From an alpha proteobacterium L41A (lineage in GTDB: Bacteria > Pseudomonadota > Alphaproteobacteria > Caulobacterales > Caulobacteraceae), in NCBI GenBank assembly GCA_000335735.1, contig AMYY01000011.1, positions 1-64,000 on the forward strand: a DNA stretch of 64,000 bases, in the 5' to 3' direction. Below, in pieces: positions 7,916 to 19,128 of this stretch. The notes below the pieces were generated by a model, which was given only the letters and a program-made list of their open reading frames with translations, made no database searches and was not told the origin of the DNA. The first letter of the stretch is position 1; each line of letters starts with the position of its first letter. The translations under genes were made by a program, and so were the position numbers.

Positions 7916-8595
7916 GCGACCTCCAGAAGAAGAACGCCGGCGAGGCCGCCGCCGCCCACGTCGAGGCGGGCATGATCGTCGGCCTGGGCACCGGCTCGAC
8001 GGCCGCCTGGTTCGTCAAGGCGTTGGCGGCGCGGAACCTGTCGGGTCTGCGTTGCGTCCCGACATCAGAGAAGACCGCAGACCTGGCGCGCGAACTGGGT
8101 CTGACGTTGTCGACGCTGGAAGACACGCCCCGCATCGACCTGACCGTGGACGGCGCCGACGAAATCGGGCCGGGTCTGGCGTTGATCAAGGGCGGCGGCG
8201 CGGCCCTGCTGCGCGAGAAGCTGGTGTGGGAGGCCTCGGCCCGCTGCATCGTCATCGCCGACGCCGCCAAGGTTGTGCCTGTGCTGGGAAGCTTTCCCCT
8301 GCCGATCGAGGTGGTCGCCTTTGGCCACAAGACGACGGCCAACCGCATCGCCGATGTGCTGGTCGACCACGACATCAACCAGCCGGCGCGTGTGCGCCAG
8401 GCGGATCGCGGTCTGGTTCGCACCGACGGCGGCAATCTGATCTATGATGCGGGCTGCAAGGCGATCCACGATCCGGTCCGTCTGGCCGACGATCTGAAAC
8501 TGATCACCGGCGTGGTGGAACACGGGCTGTTCCTGGACCTCGCTGACCTGGCCATCATCGGCACGGACGATGGCATTGAGGAACGTCTTCCCTAG
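7912..8595 (+). CDS. rpiA: Ribose-5-phosphate isomerase A
   Basis: Interconverts ribose 5-phosphate and ribulose 5-phosphate. The start ATG at 7912 overlaps the glmU stop. Family motifs are [15 protein letters not shown] (residues 24-38), [20 protein letters not shown] near 81-100 (catalytic Asp/Lys loop), and a C-terminal [19 protein letters not shown]. At 227 aa it is full length. The stop overlaps by a few bases the stop of the convergent sugar transferase gene. Confidence 0.96.
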   Translation: MSDLQKKNAGEAAAAHVEAGMIVGLGTGSTAAWFVKALAARNLSGLRCVPTSEKTADLARELGLTLSTLEDTPRIDLTVDGADEIGPGLALIKGGGAALLREKLVWEASARCIVIADAAKVVPVLGSFPLPIEVVAFGHKTTANRIADVLVDHDINQPARVRQADRGLVRTDGGNLIYDAGCKAIHDPVRLADDLKLITGVVEHGLFLDLADLAIIGTDDGIEERLP

Positions 8596-9254
8596 GACAC
8601 GCCCCGGCGGCTCAGCACCGCCGGAACCGTGCGCGCCAGGATCGCGAGATAAACCCCGATGCTCCGGTTTCTGACCAACCAGACATCCATCGCAACCCGG
8701 CGTGGATAGGGCACGGCGTTGCGCCCCGAGACCTGCCACAGCCCCGTCAGGCCCGGGCGGACCGCGCAGTAGTCGGCCAGTCGCCGTCCGTATCGCGCCG
8801 CCTCATCGATCACGATCGGTCGGGGGCCGACCAGCGACATCTCGCCCCGCAACACATTGATCAGCTGAGGCAGTTCATCCAGGCTGGACCGTCGCAACAG
8901 GCGGCCCAGCGACGTGACGCGCGGATCGTGTGTCAGCTTTCGCATCGCCTGCCATTCCGGATCAGAGGCTGACGGCAAGGCTTGCTCCGCACCCATCCTC
9001 ATGGAGCGAAACTTGAGACAGTCGAACATTCGGCCGTCGCGCCCGATCCGTTGCTGGCGAAAGATCGCGGCCCCTCCGTCCTGCGCCCTTACGCCCAGGG
9101 CGATGAAAACAAAGAGCGGCCAGGTCAGAAGCAGGCCTATCAGGGCGAAGGCGATATCCATGGCGCGGGTCGGGTCGAGACGAACACGGCGCCGATGCGC
9201 ACCGACACCGCATGTCGACGTTACATCGCACCCGGCCAATTCCGATATCGACAT
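8592..9254 (-). CDS. Polyprenyl-phosphate sugar-1-phosphate transferase (bacterial sugar transferase family)
   Basis: Transfers a sugar phosphate to undecaprenyl phosphate as the first step of an exopolysaccharide or O-antigen unit. At 220 aa it is the short, monotopic form. One membrane segment (AMDIAFALIGLLLTWPLFVFI, cut here across residues 31-51) is followed by the catalytic core: FRQQRIGRDGRMF, CLKFRSMRM, SLDELPQLINVL, MSLVGPRPI and RPGLTGLWQVSGR. No other glycosyltransferase genes are nearby, so the sugar and the polymer are unknown. It is convergent with rpiA and shares 4 bp with it. Confidence 0.88.
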   Translation of the reverse strand: MSISELAGCDVTSTCGVGAHRRRVRLDPTRAMDIAFALIGLLLTWPLFVFIALGVRAQDGGAAIFRQQRIGRDGRMFDCLKFRSMRMGAEQALPSASDPEWQAMRKLTHDPRVTSLGRLLRRSSLDELPQLINVLRGEMSLVGPRPIVIDEAARYGRRLADYCAVRPGLTGLWQVSGRNAVPYPRRVAMDVWLVRNRSIGVYLAILARTVPAVLSRRGVS

Positions 9255-9333
9255 CCAGCGCCCCCAAGCGTCACCATGACTTGGGATTGCGCGGCTGGCA
9301 ATCTTGGCGCGTCGCCAACAAAGATTGCTCAGA

Positions 9334-9831
9334 TCAGTCTCCGCCCCACCAACTCAGCGTGAAGGGCGTGCGACGGCCGTTAACCGAAATCGTCCCGGTA
9401 ACGACAGGCGTCTGATCGCCGAGATTCCGGCGCGCCGTCGCCAAAGCGCCCTGATCAATCCGCGCCGACAACTCCACCGGGCCCAAGCCGGGCGCGGAGC
9501 CGCGCATCTGCACCCGATCGTCGGTGACGACGTAGGCGTCCGGCAAGACCCTGATCGCACCTTGCGGCCCGGATAGCGACAGGATCAGCGGCGGCGAAGC
9601 GCGGGACCCGCCCTCCCAGGCAGCGAAGGCCTCATCCTGTCCGATGAACAGCGATGCCACGGGCTGAATGGAAGCCTCACCTGTCGGGCGATAGTCGCCC
9701 GAGATATCGCCGCTCAGACGATGCTGAAACGTCGCTTCCGGCGTCGACGTCGGTGTCGCATCGTCGTGCCGCTCGCAAGCGGCCAAGCTCAGCAAGCCCA
9801 CGAGCGCCGCAACCGCCCATGACGACCTCAT
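9334..9831 (-). CDS. Hypothetical lipoprotein
   Basis: 165 aa beginning with a lipoprotein signal peptide (WAVAALVGLLSLAACERHD; lipobox LAAC with Cys at 19). The remainder is a Thr/Pro-rich linker and a beta-rich domain (RLSGDISGDYRP, VTGTISVNGRRTPFTLSWWG). I do not recognise a family. Its start overlaps the stop of the M28 peptidase gene by 4 bp (ATGA), so the two are translationally coupled and probably act in the same compartment. Confidence 0.75.
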   Translation of the reverse strand: MRSSWAVAALVGLLSLAACERHDDATPTSTPEATFQHRLSGDISGDYRPTGEASIQPVASLFIGQDEAFAAWEGGSRASPPLILSLSGPQGAIRVLPDAYVVTDDRVQMRGSAPGLGPVELSARIDQGALATARRNLGDQTPVVTGTISVNGRRTPFTLSWWGGD

Positions 9832-10784
9832 CGATCAAGCGCCCGGTCCAAGGCGCGAAATCCGGCGATGGCGATCTCGGTGGCGCTGGTGAAGATCGAC
9901 GGCGTGATCCGGTCGAAGGTGTCGCTCGGTCGATGATAGTCGGGGTGATAGTCGACGCCCATGTACAGGAAGGGGACGCCCGCCTCGTGGAAGGCGCCAT
10001 GATCAGAGGCGTCGACCCAGTTGTTCTCGCCCGTATCCTGCGGGGTGTCCTTGCCGAAGGCGAAGGACACGGCCCCGTTCGGCACAACGGCCTCCAGCAC
10101 AGGGCGCAGATTGGGGTGCTGATAGGTCCCGGTGACCCATAGATGGTCATCCGTTTCCGCCCGCGCCGTCATGTCGAAGTTCAGGTTCAGGCTGAGTGAC
10201 GACAGGGGCACCGGAGGCGCCTTGACGAACTCGCGAGCGCCCAGCAGCCCCCGCTCCTCGCCGTCCAGCGCCACGATCAGCACGCTGTGTTCCGGCGGTT
10301 GGGCCTTCAGTCGGGCCGCCAGCTCCAGCATCGTCGCCACGCCCGAGGCATTATCGTCGGCGCCGTGGAAGATCTGGCCGTCATTGACGCCGACATGGTC
10401 GTAGTGGGCCGTCACGACGATATAGCGGTCGGCGACGCGGGTTCCGGGGATCAGGCCGACGATGTTGACGCCGCTGAAGGTCTTCACCCCCTCGCGCGTG
10501 CGGCCCGGCGCCTCGAACGGCTGCAAACGCCCGAACGGCGGGGCCTGAACGCCCATGGCCTCCAATCGCGAGACGATGTAGGCGCGTGCCCGCTTGCCGC
10601 CTTCCGAGCCTGTGTCGCGGCCTTGCATGTCGTCGGCGGACAGGATGCGAACGTCCTCCAGCAGTTGGCTGGAAACCGGCGCGACGGCGCTCGGAGCAGT
10701 CGGCGCTGTTGCGGGAACGGCGGCGCAGCCGCTGACGATCAGGGCGGCGCCAGCGACGAAGAGGCAGAGGGTCGAACGAGTCAT
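9828..10784 (-). CDS. M28-family zinc aminopeptidase, predicted lipoprotein
   Basis: 318 aa with a lipobox near residue 20 (ALIVSGCAAV). The M28 metal ligands are all visible: TAHYDHVGV (His/Asp), GADDNASGVATMLELA (bridging Asp), DGEERGLLGA (Glu-Glu catalytic base and ligand), NFDMTAR (Asp) and SDHGAFHEAGVPFLYMG (His). The family removes N-terminal residues from peptides in the periplasm or at the outer membrane. Length is normal for the compact form. First gene of a two-gene unit with the small lipoprotein. Confidence 0.88.
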   Translation of the reverse strand: MTRSTLCLFVAGAALIVSGCAAVPATAPTAPSAVAPVSSQLLEDVRILSADDMQGRDTGSEGGKRARAYIVSRLEAMGVQAPPFGRLQPFEAPGRTREGVKTFSGVNIVGLIPGTRVADRYIVVTAHYDHVGVNDGQIFHGADDNASGVATMLELAARLKAQPPEHSVLIVALDGEERGLLGAREFVKAPPVPLSSLSLNLNFDMTARAETDDHLWVTGTYQHPNLRPVLEAVVPNGAVSFAFGKDTPQDTGENNWVDASDHGAFHEAGVPFLYMGVDYHPDYHRPSDTFDRITPSIFTSATEIAIAGFRALDRALDR

Positions 10785-10814
10785 ACAGGCTCCGATAAGG
10801 ACGCGCGAACCTAG

Positions 10815-13238
<2,424 letters not shown>

Positions 13239-13308
13239 GCGCGCCGGCGAGACCCAGCGCGCCTAAACTGCCCGCGCACACGGGTGGCAGCTAAGCCGTC
13301 GCCGCGCT

Positions 13309-14337
13309 TCAGATCGTCATCACGACGCGGCCCTCGATCTGGCCTTCGCGCATCCGCTGGAAGATGCTGTTCACATTCTCCAGCGGCTCGACCGAGACCG
13401 TGGCCTTGACCTTCTCTTCCGCGGCGAACTGAAGCGCCTCCTGAAGGTCAAGCCGGGTGCCGACGATGGAGCCGCGCACCGTGGTTCCGTTCAGCACCAT
13501 ATCGAAGATCGACAGGGGGAAGTCGCCGGGCGGCAGGCCGTTCAGCGCCACGGTCGCGCCGCGCGAGGTCATGTTGACCGCCTGTTCGAACGCCTTGGGC
13601 GAGACGGCCGTGACCAGCACGCCCTGGGCGCCGCCGTCGGTCTGGGCCTTGATGTCGGCGGCGGGATCGTTGGACGTCTTGGCGTTGACCGTGACGGTCG
13701 CGCCTAGCCGTCGCGCCAGATCCAGCTTGGCGTCGTCCACGTCCACGGCGGCGACATTCAGCCCCATGGCCTTGGCGTACTGGACCGCCACATGGCCCAG
13801 GCCGCCGATGCCGGAAATCACGACCCAGTCGCCCGGCTTGGTGTCCGTCATCTTCAGCCCCTTATAGACCGTCACCCCGGCGCACAGGATCGGGGCGATG
13901 TCGGTGAAGCTGACATTGGCCGGCAGATGGCCGACGTAGTTGGGGTCTGCGATGGCGTATTCCGCGAACCCGCCGTTGACCGAATATCCTGTGTTCTGCT
14001 GGTCATGACACAGGGTCTCCCAGCCGCCCAGGCAGTGTTTGCAGTGACCGCAGGCTGAGTACAGCCACGGCACACCGACCCGGTCGCCTTCCTTGACCAA
14101 GGTGACCCCCGCCCCGACCGCCGAGACATAGCCGACCCCCTCGTGGCCAGGAATGAAGGGCGGGTTCGGCTTGACCGGCCAATCGCCCTCGGCCGCGTGC
14201 AGATCAGTGTGACAGACACCCGACGCCTCGATCTTGACCTGGATCTGACCTGGACCCGGCTCGGGCACCGCAACCTCTTCGATGGTCAGCGGCCGACCGA
14301 ACGCGCGCACGACAGCGGCCTTCATGGTTCTGGGCAT
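13309..14337 (-). CDS. adhP: Zinc-dependent alcohol dehydrogenase
   Basis: NAD-dependent oxidation of ethanol or other primary alcohols. 342 aa. Catalytic zinc ligands are in [14 protein letters not shown] (Cys about 41) and GHEGVGYV (His about 64). The structural zinc site is [15 protein letters not shown] near 96-110. The Rossmann motif is [17 protein letters not shown] near 170-186. The order regulator, aldehyde dehydrogenase, alcohol dehydrogenase on one strand indicates an alcohol-to-acid pathway. A 142-bp spacer with two hairpins separates it from the aldehyde dehydrogenase gene, so expression of the two may differ. Confidence 0.93.
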   Translation of the reverse strand: MPRTMKAAVVRAFGRPLTIEEVAVPEPGPGQIQVKIEASGVCHTDLHAAEGDWPVKPNPPFIPGHEGVGYVSAVGAGVTLVKEGDRVGVPWLYSACGHCKHCLGGWETLCHDQQNTGYSVNGGFAEYAIADPNYVGHLPANVSFTDIAPILCAGVTVYKGLKMTDTKPGDWVVISGIGGLGHVAVQYAKAMGLNVAAVDVDDAKLDLARRLGATVTVNAKTSNDPAADIKAQTDGGAQGVLVTAVSPKAFEQAVNMTSRGATVALNGLPPGDFPLSIFDMVLNGTTVRGSIVGTRLDLQEALQFAAEEKVKATVSVEPLENVNSIFQRMREGQIEGRVVMTI

Positions 14338-14479
14338 GGAACATCCTCGTCATTTTAGGGGACAGACGGGCCGGAAGCAGGACACCGGCCCGCCCTCTTG
14401 GGACGTATGCTCTCCGAACCGATGGATCAGAGAGCGATCACAGAATGGCCGATCCAGGACCGGCCATCCTTGATGCAGA

Positions 14480-15997
14480 TCAGAAGAAGCCCAGTTTGTC
14501 GGGGCTGTAGCTGACCAACAGGTTTTTGGTCTGCTGATAGTGGTCCAGCATCATGCGGTGGTTCTCCCGCCCGATGCCCGACTTCTTGTAGCCGCCGAAG
14601 GCCGCATGGGCCGGATACTGGTGATAGCAGTTGGTCCAGACCCGTCCCGCCTGAATGGCGCGACCGGCGCGATAGGCGGTGTTCATGTCGCGCGACCACA
14701 CCCCGGCGCCCAGGCCGTATTCGGTGTCGTTGGCGATTTCCATGGCCTCTTCAAAGGTCTTGAAGGTCGTCACCGCTAGGACAGGCCCAAAGATCTCCTC
14801 TTGGAAGATCCGCATGTCGTTGGTGCCTTTGAACACGGTGGGCTTGACGTAATAGCCGCCGGCCAGATCGTCCTTGAGCGCGGCCTGATCGCCGCCGGTC
14901 AGGACCTCGGCGCCCTCCTCCCTGCCCAGCTTCAGATAGCCGAGTATTTTCTTCAGCTGCTGGTCCGAGGCCTGGGCGCCGACCATCGTCGCCGGGTCCA
15001 GAGGGTCGCCTTGGACGATGGATTCCACCCGCGCGATCGCCTTCTCGATGAAGGCCTCATAGATGTCCTCATGGATCAGAGCGCGGCTGGGGCAGGTGCA
15101 GACCTCGCCCTGATTGAGGGCGAACATGGCGAAGCCTTCCAACGCCTTGTCCAGATAGGCGTCGTCATGATCCATCACGTCCTTGAAGAAGATGTTCGGC
15201 GACTTACCGCCGAGTTCCAGCGTCACCGGGATCAGATTCTGGGTCGCATACTGCATGATCTTCTGACCGACGGCGGTCGAGCCGGTGAAGGCGATCTTGG
15301 CGATGCGCGGATTGGTGGCCAGGGGTTCGCCCACCTCGGCCCCCGTGCCCGAAACGATATTCAGCACGCCGGCCGGCAGCAAATCCTGGATCAGCTCGAT
15401 CACCACGAGGATGGACGCCGGGGTCTGCTCCGCCGGCTTCAGCACGATGCAGTTGCCCGCCGCCAGGGCCGGAGCGATCTTCCAGGCCGCCATCAGGATG
15501 GGGAAGTTCCAGGGGATGATCTGCCCCACCACGCCCAGCGGTTCATGGAAATGATAGGCGACCGTGTCGTGGTCCAGTTCCGAAATCCCGCCTTCCTGCG
15601 CCCGGATGCAGCCGGCGAAATAGCGGAAATGGTCGATGGCCAGGGGGATGTCGGCGGCCATGGTCTCACGCACCGGCTTGCCGTTGTCCCAGGTCTCCGC
15701 CTCTGCGACGGCCTGAAGATTGGCTTCAATCCGGTCGGCGATCTTGTTCAGGATGACGGCGCGTTCGGCGACGCTGGTTCGCCCCCAGGCGTCCTTGGCG
15801 GCGTGTGCGGCGTCCAGGGCCAGTTCGACGTCGGCCGCGTCCGATCGCGCGACCTCGCACAGGACGCGGCCGTTCACCGGGGAGGTGTTCTCGAAATATC
15901 GGCCGTTGACGGGCGGGATCCACTGTCCGCCGATGAAGTTGTCGTAGCGCGCCTTGAACTTGGGGGTCGCGGCGCGGCTGAACTCGGGCTTGGTCAT
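14480..15997 (-). CDS. NAD-dependent aldehyde dehydrogenase (acetaldehyde/ExaC-like)
   Basis: Oxidises acetaldehyde or related aldehydes to acids. 505 aa. The NAD-binding turn [11 protein letters not shown] is near residue 235, the catalytic Glu in [12 protein letters not shown] near 257-268 and the catalytic Cys in [11 protein letters not shown] near 300. The CTC context and the C-terminal [22 protein letters not shown] are typical of AldB/ExaC-type enzymes. GGAGG is about 6 nt upstream of the ATG at 15997. It lies between the GAF-Fis regulator and adhP on the same strand, with a palindromic candidate operator upstream. Confidence 0.92.
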   Translation of the reverse strand: MTKPEFSRAATPKFKARYDNFIGGQWIPPVNGRYFENTSPVNGRVLCEVARSDAADVELALDAAHAAKDAWGRTSVAERAVILNKIADRIEANLQAVAEAETWDNGKPVRETMAADIPLAIDHFRYFAGCIRAQEGGISELDHDTVAYHFHEPLGVVGQIIPWNFPILMAAWKIAPALAAGNCIVLKPAEQTPASILVVIELIQDLLPAGVLNIVSGTGAEVGEPLATNPRIAKIAFTGSTAVGQKIMQYATQNLIPVTLELGGKSPNIFFKDVMDHDDAYLDKALEGFAMFALNQGEVCTCPSRALIHEDIYEAFIEKAIARVESIVQGDPLDPATMVGAQASDQQLKKILGYLKLGREEGAEVLTGGDQAALKDDLAGGYYVKPTVFKGTNDMRIFQEEIFGPVLAVTTFKTFEEAMEIANDTEYGLGAGVWSRDMNTAYRAGRAIQAGRVWTNCYHQYPAHAAFGGYKKSGIGRENHRMMLDHYQQTKNLLVSYSPDKLGFF

Positions 15998-16107
15998 GAT
16001 GGCCTCCTACGGTTTCCTCTGGCGTCGATTGTCGACGTCGTTGGAGCCAGAAGTGCCATCGGCCTGCGCCCATCCGCCAGACGACGACGCGATGGTGCAG
16101 TGCAAAC

Positions 16108-16127
16108 CTGTCGCATCCCTGCGACAG
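16108..16127 (-). promoter_or_regulatory. Palindromic candidate operator CTGTCGCA-N4-TGCGACAG
   Basis: Perfect 8-bp inverted repeat spaced by TCCC, 5 nt after the stop of the GAF-Fis regulator and 110 nt before the aldehyde dehydrogenase start. There is no T-run after it on the minus strand, which argues for a protein binding site rather than a terminator. The Fis-type helix-turn-helix of the adjacent regulator would bind such a dyad; this pairing is inferred. Confidence 0.5.
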
Positions 16128-16132
16128 TCTGT

Positions 16133-17107
16133 TCAGTGGGTTTCCCGAAACAGCCCCAGCCGATGCAGTTTGCGATGCAGAGTCGCGCGGCTGACGCCCA
16201 GCGCTTTCGCCGCTGCGGACACATTGCCCCCAGTGCGCGCCAGGGCCCGACGTACTGCCCCTCGCTCGGCTTCCAGAAGCTCGGCCTCGACCGAACCCGT
16301 GTCGAGCACCTCGGACGCCGCCAGCTGCGCCGCGATCCGTTCATCGGTGATCGACAGGGCCAGACGTGCGGCGCGAGTCGCGCCGACCACCATATCGTCC
16401 CGGTCGACAGCCAACAGCGCCGCCGTGTTGCGCTCGCCGGTATCGCCCGCCAGCACGATCCGGGCCTGGTGGAAGGCCTGGCGGAAGGTCTGCGCCTCGA
16501 TGGCCCGTGCGGCGTCGGCGACCGCCGCCGCGATCAGTCCCAGCACGCCCTCCGTCGCATCGGCGCGGCAGGACGAAACATCCAGCAGTCCCGCCAGCCG
16601 CCCCAGGTGATCGTGAATCGGATGGCTCGTGCAGCTCAGGGCCGTGTTGCGCGTATGGAAATGCTGGTCACGGTGGATGGTCACGGGCCTGTGCTCCGCC
16701 AGAGCGGTCCCAATGCCGTTGGTGCCCTCGACCGCCTCGGACCATATGGCCCCCGGCCACAGCCCCCATCGACGAAAGGCGACGTCGTCCGCCGCCGCCC
16801 CCCGGCGCTCCAGCGGCACCCCGTCGGCATTGGTCAGCAGGATACAGCAGCCGGTATCGCCCACGGCCAGAAACAGCCGATCCAGAACCCCTTGCGCGGC
16901 CCTCGTCATCGGCTCCATCGCCTGGCGCGCCTCGCGCAACTGCCCCTCGGTCAGGGTTTGCGGCATGCCCCGGTCCTCGGGATCCAGGCCATACAGCGAC
17001 AGGGATCGGCGCCACGACGCCGCCAGGGCCGAGCGCGCGGGCTCGGCGCCGTTTTCAAGCGCCTGCTTGATTAGGCTTCCATGGTTGTGTCCCGGCCGGT
17101 CGGCCAT
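16133..17107 (-). CDS. GAF-domain, Fis-type HTH transcriptional regulator without AAA+ domain
   Basis: Likely activator of the adjacent aldehyde and alcohol dehydrogenase genes. 324 aa. The N-terminal region (SWRRSLSLYGLDPEDRGMP, about 30-48) and the GAF domain (TGCCILLTNADGVPLERRG; GTNGIGTALAEHRPVTI; SCTSHPIHDHLGRLAGLLD) match AcoR-like sigma-54 activators. The sequence then goes directly to a C-terminal Fis HTH (NVSAAAKALGVSRATLHRKL, about 295-314). The central ATPase domain (GAFTGA loop, Walker motifs) is absent, so it cannot remodel sigma-54 and should act on sigma-70 promoters. ATG at 17107 chosen because GGGAGA is 5 nt upstream; an upstream TTG has no such site. Confidence 0.85.
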   Translation of the reverse strand: MADRPGHNHGSLIKQALENGAEPARSALAASWRRSLSLYGLDPEDRGMPQTLTEGQLREARQAMEPMTRAAQGVLDRLFLAVGDTGCCILLTNADGVPLERRGAAADDVAFRRWGLWPGAIWSEAVEGTNGIGTALAEHRPVTIHRDQHFHTRNTALSCTSHPIHDHLGRLAGLLDVSSCRADATEGVLGLIAAAVADAARAIEAQTFRQAFHQARIVLAGDTGERNTAALLAVDRDDMVVGATRAARLALSITDERIAAQLAASEVLDTGSVEAELLEAERGAVRRALARTGGNVSAAAKALGVSRATLHRKLHRLGLFRETH

Positions 17108-17308
17108 GGTGTCTCCCAGGACTTTCTCGCTCCAATCAGACGCCCGCACCGAGCCAAGGTCAAGGGATGCCCGGCAGAGCTTCAAAAGCTTCCGTAAGGT
17201 CCAGTTTTCGTTAGTCTTCGTGGATCAGTTCGGCCTTGTTTTCGGCCGAAAGCCGGATCACCTTGTGCATCAAAGGGTCGCACAGGCGACCTGAACAAGG
17301 GAACGACC

Positions 17309-17731
17309 ATGAAGACCAAGATCATGCTGGCCGCCGCTGCTCTGGCGGGCGCCCTGGCCTCTCCGGCGCTGGCCGGCGACCCAACCGGACTTTGGCAGAC
17401 GCCGACCAACGGCGGCCAAGTGCGCATCGCGCGCTGCGGCCAGGCGCTGTGCGGCACGCTGGTGACCTCGGACCACATTCGCCGCGACGCCAATGCGCGC
17501 GACGCCAACAATCGCGACGCCTCGCTGCGGAACCGCACCCTGCGCAATCTGCCCATGCTGACCGGCTTCACCGGCGGTCCGACGGAATGGCGCAACGGCT
17601 CGGTCTATAATCCGGCCGACGGCGGCACCTATCGCGGCACCATCACCATGACCAATGACAACAGCCTGCGTCTGCGCGGGTGTATAGTCGCGCCGCTCTG
17701 CAAGACCCAGACCTGGACCCGCATCCAGTAG
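17309..17731 (+). CDS. DUF2147 family exported protein
   Basis: 140 aa with a Sec signal peptide (MLAAAALAGALASPALAGD, cleavage after ALA about residue 22). The mature part starts PTGLWQTPTNGGQVRIARCG and ends with Cys-containing strands (RLRGCIVAPLCKTQTWTR), typical of DUF2147, a small periplasmic beta-rich lipocalin-like domain of unknown role. RBS AAGGGAACG precedes the ATG. An intrinsic terminator closes the single-gene unit 22 nt downstream. Confidence 0.85.
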   Translation: MKTKIMLAAAALAGALASPALAGDPTGLWQTPTNGGQVRIARCGQALCGTLVTSDHIRRDANARDANNRDASLRNRTLRNLPMLTGFTGGPTEWRNGSVYNPADGGTYRGTITMTNDNSLRLRGCIVAPLCKTQTWTRIQ

Positions 17732-17752
17732 GATCAGGACGCCCCAGATACG

Positions 17753-17788
17753 AAAGGCCCGGCCGGAGCGATCCGACCGGGCCTTTTT
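17753..17788 (+). terminator. Intrinsic terminator of the DUF2147 gene
   Basis: AAAGGCCCGG and CCGGGCCTTT form a perfect 10-bp stem with a 14-nt loop and run into TTTTT on the plus strand. The same hairpin with A/T flanks could serve the convergent aldo/keto reductase gene. Confidence 0.9.
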
Positions 17789-17803
17789 CATTTGGCTTGT
17801 AGC

Positions 17804-18790
17804 TCAGCGATTCAGCGCCGCCCGCGCCGCCTCGGCGTAGCGATGCCCCGTCGCCGCGCCCTTGGGGAAGACGGCCTCGATCCGGGCGAGATCCTCAGGC
17901 GTCAGAACGACGTCCACGGCCGCCGCATTCTGCTCCAGGGTCGCGATACGACGGGTGCCGGGGATCGGGATCAGATCCTCGCCTTGCGCCAGCACCCAGG
18001 CCAGCGCCAGTTGAGCGGCAGTTATGCCCTTGTCCAACGCAATGGCCTTAACGGACTCCACCAAATCCAAATTCTTTTGGAAGTTCTCGCCCATGAAGCG
18101 CGGGTTGGTGCGGCGGAAGTCGTCGGCGTCCAGATCGTCGATGGAGGTGATGTCGCCCGACAGGAAGCCGCGGCCCAGCGGGCTGTAGGGCACGAATCCG
18201 ATGCCCAGTTCACGCACGACCGCGAACAGTTCGTCTTCGGGCTCTCGGCTCCACAGCGAATATTCCGTCTGTAGCGCCGTGATCGGATGGGTCGCATGCG
18301 CCTTGCGCAGGGTGTCGGGCGCGGCCTCGGACAGTCCCACGAAGCGAACCTTGCCCTCCTTCACCAGTTCCGCCATCGCCCCAACTGTCTCTTCGATCGC
18401 CGTGTCCGGATCGACGCGGTGCAGATAGTAGAGATCGACGTGATCGACGCCGAGGCGTTGCAGGCTGCCTTCGATGGCGCGACGGACATTGGCCGGGCTT
18501 CCATCAGTCATCAGCTTGGTGCGATCGGCGTTATAGTTGATGCCGAATTTGGTTGCGATGAACGCATGGTCGCGCCGGTCCGTTAGCGCCTTGCCGACCA
18601 GCGCCTCGTTCGTGTGAGGACCGTACATCTCGGCCGTGTCGAACAGAGTGATGCCCAGATCGAGCGCGCGATGAATGACGGAAATGGACTGGGCCTCGTC
18701 GGCGCCGCCGTAGAAGGCGCTCATGCCCATGCAGCCCAAGCCGATGGCCGAGACCTCGGGGCCGTTCGCACCCAACTTGCGCGTCTTCAT
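17804..18790 (-). CDS. Aldo/keto reductase
   Basis: NADPH-dependent carbonyl reductase of the AKR fold. 328 aa. The start [20 protein letters not shown] is characteristic. The catalytic tetrad is visible: Asp and Tyr in [18 protein letters not shown] near 50-67, Lys in FIATKFGI near 80, His in [14 protein letters not shown] near 121. The cofactor-binding C-terminal part includes [15 protein letters not shown] near 275. The substrate cannot be predicted. It is a single gene between the DUF2147 terminator and tRNA-His. Confidence 0.92.
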   Translation of the reverse strand: MKTRKLGANGPEVSAIGLGCMGMSAFYGGADEAQSISVIHRALDLGITLFDTAEMYGPHTNEALVGKALTDRRDHAFIATKFGINYNADRTKLMTDGSPANVRRAIEGSLQRLGVDHVDLYYLHRVDPDTAIEETVGAMAELVKEGKVRFVGLSEAAPDTLRKAHATHPITALQTEYSLWSREPEDELFAVVRELGIGFVPYSPLGRGFLSGDITSIDDLDADDFRRTNPRFMGENFQKNLDLVESVKAIALDKGITAAQLALAWVLAQGEDLIPIPGTRRIATLEQNAAAVDVVLTPEDLARIEAVFPKGAATGHRYAEAARAALNR

Positions 18791-18901
18791 GGGGGCCTTC
18801 TCCTGTGATATGGGGGATCGGCCTTAAAAACGGATATGGCGGCCGACGATCAGGAGATGGTCGCGGCGACGGCGGGCTGCAAGCTCGGCCGCGCTTTGCG
18901 A

Positions 18902-18978
18902 TGGTACCGCCTCTCAGGCTTGAACTGAGGACCTCCGGTTCCACAAACCGGCGCTCTAACCAACTGAGCTAAGGCGGC
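18902..18978 (-). tRNA. tRNA-His (anticodon GTG), alphaproteobacterial type
   Basis: Minus-strand cloverleaf: acceptor GCCGCCT with AGGCGGT, D-arm TAGCTCAGTTGGTTAGAGC, anticodon loop TTGTGGA (GTG), T-arm CAGTTCAAGCCTG, encoded CCA. The discriminator is A73 and not C73, so there is no G-1:C73 pair, the arrangement known for many alphaproteobacterial tRNA-His. Confidence 0.96.
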
Positions 18979-18998
18979 CCGCTCATCGCGAGGGGCGT

Positions 18999-19027
18999 TC
19001 TCTACCGGGCCTGCGGCAGGCGATCAA
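18999..19027 (-). promoter_or_regulatory. Promoter of tRNA-His
   Basis: Minus strand reads TTGATC-N17-TAGAGA, with the -10 ending 20 nt before the tRNA 5' end. The same TTGNNN-N17-TAGAGA layout precedes tRNA-Ser in this window. Confidence 0.55.
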
Positions 19028-19075
19028 GCGCCTTCCTCATATTTCGTCAGGAGATTTCGTAGGCCACGTCGCAAA

Positions 19076-19108
19076 GAAAAACGCCCCGGAGATTGCTCTC
19101 CGAGGCGT
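19076..19108 (-). terminator. Intrinsic terminator of exbB-exbD-tonB
   Basis: A 12-position stem with one mismatch (ACGCCCCGGAGA with TCTCCGAGGCGT) and TTGC loop; on the minus strand it is followed by TTTTT. It starts 20 nt after the tonB stop. Confidence 0.88.
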
Positions 19109-19128
19109 CTTGTCTGTTGCCGTGACGA

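Noticed and set aside
14367-14392. CGGGCCGG-N10-CCGGCCCG hairpin between the aldehyde and alcohol dehydrogenase genes, considered as a terminator
   Set aside because: No T-run on either strand and the GC-rich context makes such repeats frequent; kept only as a remark that the spacer is structured.
14801-17074. 757-codon plus-strand open frame opposite the aldehyde dehydrogenase and regulator genes
   Set aside because: It spans two real genes and their intergenic region without any recognisable motif; a typical high-GC antisense artefact.
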